From NCBI GenBank assembly GCA_023145485.1, contig JAGLDT010000270.1, forward strand, positions 1 through 11,809: a DNA stretch of 11,809 nucleotides. Reading direction: 5' to 3'. The number at the start of each line of letters is the position of its first letter. Position 1 is the first letter of the stretch. The position numbers were made by a program, and so were the translations under genes. This DNA comes from Cocleimonas sp. GTDB lineage: Bacteria; Pseudomonadota; Gammaproteobacteria; Thiotrichales; Thiotrichaceae. Below, piece after piece: positions 7,802 to 11,809 of this stretch. The notes beneath the pieces were generated by a model. It saw only the letters and a program-made list of their open reading frames with translations. It was not told the origin of the DNA and ran no database searches.

Positions 7802-7996
7802 TTACTTAACCCAATCTTTATAACCGTCAGTCTTCTTTTCTTTTCCATCTTCAAAGCCAGCTTCATAAGCTTCTGTTACACGCTGCTCTTCACGAATATC
7901 ATTTATAAGGTAACCACCTTGCCATCCTTGAAGGTACTCAGGATCAACTCCAGCTTTTTCCATTTCAACTGTTGCATTGTAGTATTCTTGATTCAT
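7802..7996 (-). CDS. Small acidic protein of unknown function (64 aa)
   Basis: I do not recognise a named family. The 64-residue protein is soluble, with no signal or membrane helix, and acidic: 15 Asp/Glu against 8 Lys/Arg by hand count. It has two Gly-aromatic motifs, 'EYLQGWQGGYL' at 20-30 and 'AYEAGFEDG' at 43-51, and a C-terminal 'TDGYKDWVK'. The gene looks real: AGAGGAAA on the minus strand (8003-8010) stands six bases before the ATG, and a strong terminator lies 79 bases after its stop. The combination G-aromatic-x-x-G and G-W loosely recalls ribosome modulation factor (A-x-x-x-G-Y-x-A-G-x-x-G ... G-W), but in reverse order and without its basic charge. This is a weak inference only. 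It is monocistronic and divergent from the sel1 gene. Confidence 0.75.
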   Translation of the reverse strand: MNQEYYNATVEMEKAGVDPEYLQGWQGGYLINDIREEQRVTEAYEAGFEDGKEKKTDGYKDWVK

Positions 7997-8346
7997 TGTC
8001 GTTTTCCTCTAAACAAAATAAGCAAATAATTGAGTCTTAATTTTCAGAAATAAATGAACTTTGCATCCCATTTATTCCTGAGTCTTTAATAATATTAATG
8101 TTGTAGCAGTATACTGAACTGCTAGAATTACTGAATACCTCCATAGGGGTAACAAGATACTATCAATAGGAACATTTTAAGGGATATTGAACACTGACAA
8201 TTTACCCTTATACTGCTTAGAGACGTGCATGAAATAAAATCCCGATGCTAACTTATTAGAGAGTTACTCCTTGCACGCTTCTTAGATAAGAATATATTTA
8301 AAAATAGAAAGCCCCTCCTCCCTAAAATAATGAATAGGTATCGATC
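7997..8346. other. 350-bp intergenic region with hairpins between the 64-aa gene and sel1
   Basis: No gene is evident; the small reading frames here are under 12 codons. Two adjacent hairpins can be seen. TAGCAGT (8104-8110) pairs perfectly with ACTGCTA (8118-8124) around a 7-base loop and includes the palindrome CAGTATACTG (8107-8116). TACCTC (8136-8141) pairs with GGGGTA (8146-8151) with one G-T wobble and loop CATA. Neither is followed by a T run, so they are more likely operators or RNA structures than terminators. Further right, CGTGCA (8223-8228) and TGCACG (8272-8277) form a long-range inverted repeat inside the presumed sel1 leader. Confidence 0.4.
8187..8214 (+). promoter_or_regulatory. 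Probable sigma70-type promoter of the sel1 pair
   Basis: TTGAAC (8187-8192) and TATACT (8209-8214) are 16 bases apart, matching 4 of 6 and 5 of 6 consensus bases. Initiation near 8221 would give a leader of about 125 bases. That leader holds the CGTGCA/TGCACG inverted repeat and a pyrimidine tract (CCCCTCCTCCCT, 8312-8323) that resembles the anti-Shine-Dalgarno sequence. CCTA at 8321-8324 can pair with TAGG at 8335-8338, which overlaps the weak ribosome binding site. Confidence 0.4.
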
Positions 8347-8796
8347 ATGAGCGATGAAGTATTTACAGACGCAGAAGAAATGGATTTTTCTACAGGTATG
8401 GCTGCTTTTGAAGGCAAAAATTTCTCAAAAGCAATGCAATTTTTATCTCCTTTTGCAGAAAAAGGGAATCCTCAGGCACAGCACCTTGTTGCCATTATGT
8501 ATCAAAATGGATTGGGTGTTGGTCCAAGTAGCACAGAGGCGGTTAAATGGATGAGAGCTTCAGCAAACCAAGGCTATCCTATTGCACAGCACGGTATAGG
8601 CTTTATGTATATGGATGGAGAATGTATTGAAAAAGATGGTGCTGAAGCAGTTAGATGGTTTCAACTAGCAGCAGACCAAGGCTTACAAGGCTCGATGACA
8701 ACTTTAGCAATGATGTATGAACAAGGGAATGGCGTTGAGCAGGATTCTGCAAAGGCTAAAGAGCTTTATAAACAAGCAGGTTTTGATGATCTATAA
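8347..8796 (+). CDS. Sel1-repeat (tetratricopeptide-like) protein
   Basis: A 149-residue cytoplasmic protein (no signal peptide) made of an acidic N-terminus, a TPR-like helix pair (about 14-40, 'GMAAFEGKNFSKAMQFLSPF') and three Sel1-like repeats. These lie at about 41-75 ('NPQAQHLVAIMYQNGLGV ... AVKWMRASANQ'), 76-111 ('GYPIAQHGIGFMYMDGE ... AVRWFQLAADQ') and 112-146 ('GSMTTLAMMYEQGNGV ... AKELYKQA'). Sel1 repeats form alpha-alpha superhelices that bind protein partners; here the partner is unknown. AGGT at 8336-8339 precedes the ATG by seven bases. The stop codon TAA shares its last A with the ATG of the next gene (TAATG), so translation is probably coupled and the two products may work together. 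Confidence 0.88.
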   Translation: MSDEVFTDAEEMDFSTGMAAFEGKNFSKAMQFLSPFAEKGNPQAQHLVAIMYQNGLGVGPSSTEAVKWMRASANQGYPIAQHGIGFMYMDGECIEKDGAEAVRWFQLAADQGLQGSMTTLAMMYEQGNGVEQDSAKAKELYKQAGFDDL

Positions 8797-9218
8797 TGAA
8801 TAGCAATAAAACGGATAGAAAATTACATATTATCGTTAATGATACCGCTATCTTAGCGTATGACCGCAAAAAACTAATACCTGATGAACAACAAAATTAT
8901 CTAGATCAAATGGATAAAAAAATGAATGCTGGGATCACATTAGGTAATGATAAAATTGAAAATCCAAATACCCTACAACGCGCCCAATATATTGCTAACT
9001 CTCTGATAAGCGCATTATTTAGAGAGGACTATAATTTGGGAATGGCGATGTGCACTTACCTTGCTAACCGTATACCTGACTTACAACAAGTCAAAGCAAT
9101 AGGGGAAAAAGATGAGATGTCAGTTGAGTTTGTTTTTGATCGAAGTCTTGAAAAAGCACAACAGGAACAAAAAATAGAGTTTTATAACCCCAATTCAACC
9201 GATACAACAACACATTAA
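8796..9218 (+). CDS. Conserved-looking protein of unknown function (140 aa), coupled to sel1
   Basis: I do not recognise this protein. It is 140 residues, soluble, rich in charged and Asn/Gln residues and has no signal or membrane segment. The N-terminal half reads 'KLHIIVNDTAILAYDRKKLIPDEQQNYLDQMDKKMNAG'. A helical segment at 58-93 ('NTLQRAQYIANSLISALF ... MAMCTYLANRIPDL') follows, then a strand-like 'MSVEFVFDR' (108-116) and a polar tail. Its ATG overlaps the sel1 stop by one base, and the shared operon ends in a strong terminator 22 bases after its own stop. This points to a two-gene unit, possibly with the Sel1 protein as scaffold or partner. The codon use looks like the rest of the window and the frame is uninterrupted, so I take it as a real gene. 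Confidence 0.8.
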   Translation: MNSNKTDRKLHIIVNDTAILAYDRKKLIPDEQQNYLDQMDKKMNAGITLGNDKIENPNTLQRAQYIANSLISALFREDYNLGMAMCTYLANRIPDLQQVKAIGEKDEMSVEFVFDRSLEKAQQEQKIEFYNPNSTDTTTH

Positions 9219-9233
9219 AAAATATCCTTACAT

Positions 9234-9263
9234 AAAAAAGGGTCGCTTTAAGCGACCATTTTT
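9234..9263. terminator. Bidirectional terminator between the sel1 pair and the peptidoglycan-binding gene
   Basis: GGTCGCT (9241-9247) and AGCGACC (9251-9257) form a perfect 7-bp stem with a TTA loop. It is followed by ATTTTT on the plus strand and, read on the minus strand, by C and six T residues. It is 22 bases past the 140-residue gene's stop and 27 bases past the stop of the convergent peptidoglycan-binding gene, so it fits termination of both. Confidence 0.9.
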
Positions 9264-9283
9264 CATGCATTATATTATTTAGA

Positions 9284-10675
9284 CTAGATCACCTCAAGCG
9301 ACTCAAGTACTTGAATAGTAAGACCACCTGTTGGTAATCCTTTCTCTCTTTGGTACTTTTCAACAGCTTTCAATGTACCACCGCCAATACTACCATCAAC
9401 AGGTCCATTATAGACACCCGCATCTTTAAGCGCTTGTTGGATACGCTTATTAACATCAGCATTCATATTCGTCTGACATAAAATACGACGCCATTCTAAA
9501 CGCTCTTTTGAGATTTTTGCACGTTTTTCAATTGTACTATAGACAGCAGCAATTTTAGTTCGACGCTCTTCTGCTTCAGTAGCTACCGTTTTTACTTTAA
9601 CCGTCTTGTAAACAGCTGGAATGATTTCTTCTTGAACCGATGCTGCTGTTTCTATTATCTGCTTCTTAATAATTTTCTGCTGAGCGGGAACACCTTTTAG
9701 ACAAATCTGGTTACCTGTAGCAACACCATCACCACCCGTTTTTGCACCACGCCAAATAAATTTAGCATCTTCAATTTTTGATGTAATCCCAACCTTTTTA
9801 TAAACAGCAGCAACTTTAACCTTATCCGCAGTCGCATCACTAACTAACTTACTAACAGAAAAAGCTTTTGTAACCGCAGGAATTTCAACACTATCAATTT
9901 TTGACGGTGTTTTAAGGACTGTTTTCTTGATAATCTTATATTTAGCAGGAATCTGAACTAAACACATAATATCGCCCGTGCTATTATCGATACGTGAAAC
10001 GGGCCCAGTGCCTTTTTTCCATACGGCCTTTGCTGGCTCAATCTCAATTTTTTCTTCGACTACTTCATACTCAGCTTTTATTAGTACTTTCTTTTTTGAA
10101 GCTTCTTTAATGGTTTCAACAGTATCAACTTTATCAAATTGAGCCAGTGTAATTTTGATCTCTTCAGCTGATTCTTTAACTAACACTTCTTTTTCTTTAG
10201 TTTCAAATTTTGCAGAAACATAATATTCAGCAAAACACTGAGCTACTGTCGTATTTTCAAGATCAATCCCATTCGTCTTTGCCGCTGCTAACAATGCTGG
10301 ACTTGCAGGAATACCACGTCTACCTAGATTTGTTACCCATTCATTTCGTGCTGGGGAAATTTCGATTTCCTCATTAGCAAGCTTATACTTAGCAGGAACA
10401 GCTATTAATTTTTTAGCAGCTTCTTTTACCAACACTTTCTTTTCTTGAACGTCATAAGTTGCGGGTATAATTTCAACTGTCTCAGACTCTGGTTTTACTA
10501 AAACTTTTTCTGGTTTAACTTCAAACTGAGCAGGCACAATAACCTTTGCATAACATTCTCCTGGCTTTGCATCAGGCAAGGTAGCAGTAGCATCAACTCG
10601 ATCTTCGGCAGCTGTACCCATGATAGGTATAAGTAATGATAATAACGCAACTGAAGCATGACGTTTATTCAGCAT
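9284..10675 (-). CDS. Secreted repeat protein with C-terminal peptidoglycan-binding domain
   Basis: A 463-residue exported protein. Residues 1-23 form a Sec signal peptide (MLNKRH, hydrophobic core, likely cleavage after T-A-A before Glu24). The C-terminus (about 404-463) has the PG_binding_1 pattern: 'VNKRIQQALKDAGVYNGPVDGSIGGGTLKAVEKYQREKGLP'. Between them lie four units, each running from a Cys to a Trp: C41-W113, C147-W219, C238-W308 and C325-W395, with a fifth Cys at 400. Each unit holds three 23-residue repeats of the form (V/I)-P-A-x-Y followed by charged beta-like sequence such as 'KVLVKEA'. The family is, from memory, widespread in gammaproteobacteria but functionally uncharacterised. 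I infer a periplasmic elongated beta-structured protein anchored on murein. AGGAGT on the minus strand (10681-10686) lies five bases before the ATG. It follows nuoN on the same strand but is separated by 390 bp and likely has its own promoter. Confidence 0.88.
   Translation of the reverse strand: MLNKRHASVALLSLLIPIMGTAAEDRVDATATLPDAKPGECYAKVIVPAQFEVKPEKVLVKPESETVEIIPATYDVQEKKVLVKEAAKKLIAVPAKYKLANEEIEISPARNEWVTNLGRRGIPASPALLAAAKTNGIDLENTTVAQCFAEYYVSAKFETKEKEVLVKESAEEIKITLAQFDKVDTVETIKEASKKKVLIKAEYEVVEEKIEIEPAKAVWKKGTGPVSRIDNSTGDIMCLVQIPAKYKIIKKTVLKTPSKIDSVEIPAVTKAFSVSKLVSDATADKVKVAAVYKKVGITSKIEDAKFIWRGAKTGGDGVATGNQICLKGVPAQQKIIKKQIIETAASVQEEIIPAVYKTVKVKTVATEAEERRTKIAAVYSTIEKRAKISKERLEWRRILCQTNMNADVNKRIQQALKDAGVYNGPVDGSIGGGTLKAVEKYQREKGLPTGGLTIQVLESLEVI
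9491..10555 (-). repeat. Four Cys-to-Trp protein repeat units, each of three 23-residue repeats
   Basis: Unit 1 is encoded at 10337-10555, unit 2 at 10019-10237, unit 3 at 9752-9964 and unit 4 at 9491-9703. The conserved Ala of the P-A-x-Y motif falls at residues 49/72/95, 155/178/201, 244/267/290 and 331/354/377, an exact 23-residue step in all four units. The Trp is always 18 residues after the third Ala; the Cys is 8 residues before the first Ala in units 1-2 and 6 in units 3-4. The repeats are diverged at sequence level, so this is old duplication and not recent slippage. Confidence 0.9.
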
Positions 10676-11065
10676 TTGAAACTCCTAAATTTATTATTTA
10701 CTAAATTTTTAGTGATTAATACATATCATTAAGCCCAAAGCAATAGAAACCCCATAGCCTGAACTCTATTAATATAGTAGGTGGAAGACATACATGCCAG
10801 CATAGTGACTAGTATTTCGCTCGTAAGGATAATTCATATCCGACCAATGGGCAACCTCCAGCATCTAGGCTAGCTACACTACGTTTGATAGATTTACTAA
10901 TTTTGAATAATATTTAATCAGCTTTGTCTGCGATTAAATTAATTTTTTGTATGTTTTTTAAAAGGATATAAATAATATTTGATATTATATCTAGCAATTA
11001 AAAAAATTTATTCTTTACGGCTAGAGCTTCGCAAAAAGTTGACACTACTTGATTTCTTATAAAGT
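10676..11065. other. 390-bp intergenic region between nuoN and the peptidoglycan-binding gene
   Basis: No gene with a ribosome binding site is visible. By hand count 10741-10890 is about 42% G+C, while 10681-10740 is about 22% and the stretch after 10891 lower still. A weak minus-strand promoter for the peptidoglycan-binding gene may be TTGCTT (plus coordinates 10738-10743) and TATTAA (10716-10721), 16 bases apart. A near-palindrome at 10763-10778 (ACTCTATT/AATATAGT, one mismatched pair) could be an operator. Near nuoN there are A/T inverted repeats (around 10965-10991) and a TCTAGC/GCTAGA pair, but no convincing nuoN terminator. Confidence 0.45.
10755..10949 (+). ncRNA. Candidate structured RNA with terminator-like 3' end (speculative)
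   Basis: Four helices nest in order on the plus strand: TAGCCT (10755-10760)/AGGCTA (10867-10872), AGGT (10779-10782)/ACCT (10854-10857), TGCC (10795-10798)/GGCA (10850-10853), and GGATA (10827-10831)/TATCC (10837-10841) with a 5-base loop. Downstream, TTTAATC-A-GC (10913-10922) pairs with GC-GATTAAA (10930-10938) around a TTTGTCT loop, and a T-rich tract follows to 10949, resembling a plus-strand intrinsic terminator although no plus-strand gene precedes it. The helices are short and asymmetric bulges are needed, so chance is possible. The structure could equally belong to the minus-strand transcript. It does not match 6S, tmRNA, RNase P or SRP RNA signatures that I know. Confidence 0.2.
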
Positions 11066-11809
11066 TCAAAAAACAGCCTTTACCGAAGCAACACAAATAG
11101 CCATTAATCCACCAGGTAATAATCCTAAAGCTAATACTGCGAGACCATTTATACTCAGTAAGGTACCAAATTCTAAACTAGCATAAGAAGGTGCGATAGA
11201 ATCATCACTTTCTTCAAAATACATAATTTTAATTGCCCGCAGGTAATAGTAAGCCCCTACAACTGACATCACGACTGCGAATACAGCCAACCATACTAAG
11301 TCTGCGCCGACTACAGCCTGAACAACTGCTAACTTTGCATAGAACCCGACAGTAGGTGGTACCCCTGCCATTGAGAATAAAAATAGCAACATCATTAAGG
11401 CGACCCATGGGTGACGAGTGCCTAGCCCTTTGAGATCAGTCAGTTCATCGGCTTCTGATTTTTCGCTGCTGAGAAAGATGATCACCGCAAAACCACCCAT
11501 AGAAATGATCGCGTAAGTGATGATGTAGAACATGGAAGCAGCATAACCCGCTTGATTAGCAGCCAGTATACCCATTGCAACGAATCCCATGTGAGAAATG
11601 GTTGAGTAGGCTAGCATACGTTTTAAATTGGTTTGTGCGATAGCAACGACATTACCAACAAACAGCGACAATGCGGCTAATAAGACCAAAATTTGCTGCC
11701 AACCATCCGACATCCCGCCTAAGCCTTCTGCGAGTAAACGGATAATCATTGCAAATACAGCTATTTTAGGTGCCGCGCCTAAGAACATGGTGATGGCTGT
11801 GGGTGAACC
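11066..11809 (-). CDS. nuoN: NADH-quinone oxidoreductase subunit N, C-terminal half (5' end outside window)
   Basis: NuoN is one of the three antiporter-like, proton-pumping membrane subunits of respiratory complex I. About 247 residues are visible, against about 485 for the whole E. coli protein. The frame is open to the right edge: G-S-P-T-A-I-T precedes the Met at 11788, matching the 'GAPTAVTLFIGSAPK' region of the family, so that Met is internal. Typical stretches are 'GAAPKIAVFAM', 'NLKRMLAYSTISHMGF', 'GLGTRHPWVALMMLLFLFSMAGVPPTVGFYAKL' and 'GAYYYLRAIKIMYFE'. The Lys in 'GFYAKL' is at the place of the conserved TM12 lysine (Lys395 in E. coli). About seven membrane helices are visible. 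nuoN usually ends the nuo operon, so the remaining complex I genes should lie to the right. Its sampled G+C (about 45-48%) is somewhat higher than its neighbours. Confidence 0.97.
   Translation of the reverse strand, partial: GSPTAITMFLGAAPKIAVFAMIIRLLAEGLGGMSDGWQQILVLLAALSLFVGNVVAIAQTNLKRMLAYSTISHMGFVAMGILAANQAGYAASMFYIITYAIISMGGFAVIIFLSSEKSEADELTDLKGLGTRHPWVALMMLLFLFSMAGVPPTVGFYAKLAVVQAVVGADLVWLAVFAVVMSVVGAYYYLRAIKIMYFEESDDSIAPSYASLEFGTLLSINGLAVLALGLLPGGLMAICVASVKAVF

Noticed and set aside
10769..10864. 31-codon minus-strand reading frame in the gap beside the peptidoglycan-binding gene
   Set aside because: No ribosome binding site, an in-frame stop directly before its ATG, and no recognisable family. 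It lies wholly inside the foldable island and may be chance.
10755..10949. Identity as 6S RNA, tmRNA or a known riboswitch
   Set aside because: The rod-like pairing suggested 6S, but the conserved central-bubble bases and flanking genes do not fit, and no tmRNA tag or riboswitch core motif is present.
11039..11067. TTGACA as a plus-strand promoter next to nuoN
   Set aside because: No -10 hexamer at 16-18 bases spacing, and it would transcribe antisense into nuoN.

Overview
The window reads as an ordinary chromosomal stretch of a low-G+C (roughly 40% by eye) gammaproteobacterium. The dCTP deaminase, TsaD, CreD-like protein and the NuoN fragment all match gammaproteobacterial family patterns from memory, and Dcd has the 188-residue form familiar from pseudomonads. 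There are no tRNA, rRNA, CRISPR, intact insertion-sequence or phage genes. The exact order is not resolvable; a Thiotrichales-like lineage is only a guess.

Layout. The left edge (2-1525, +) is the 3' part of a BatD-type protein. After a gap holding a degenerate palindromic repeat come a small LEA14/WHy-domain lipoprotein and dcd (1792-2821, +). Next is a tight pair (2995-5110, +): a four-helix membrane protein of the DUF6394 type and a two-TM potassium channel with two TrkA-N (RCK) domains. It converges on tsaD (5129-6133, -), which is divergent from a creD-like gene (6273-7619, +). A bidirectional terminator separates creD from an unknown 64-residue acidic protein (7802-7996, -). A 350-bp gap with hairpins and a plausible promoter precedes a one-base-overlapping pair (8347-9218, +): a cytoplasmic Sel1-repeat protein and a 140-residue protein I do not recognise. 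A second bidirectional terminator separates these from a secreted peptidoglycan-binding protein (9284-10675, -). That protein is built from twelve 23-residue repeats in four Cys-to-Trp units. A 390-bp gap with a G+C-richer, foldable island follows, and then the 3' half of nuoN (11066-11809, -), presumably the end of a complex I operon.

How the genes work together. No single pathway joins the window. Several products are envelope-related (BatD, WHy lipoprotein, K+ channel, CreD, peptidoglycan-binding repeat protein); Dcd, TsaD and NuoN are housekeeping. The most interesting items are the exact 23-residue/Cys-Trp repeat architecture, the candidate structured RNA beside it, the coupled sel1/unknown pair with its structured leader, the 64-residue orphan protein, and the channel with its membrane partner. 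I did not see a clear defence, mobile or biosynthetic system.
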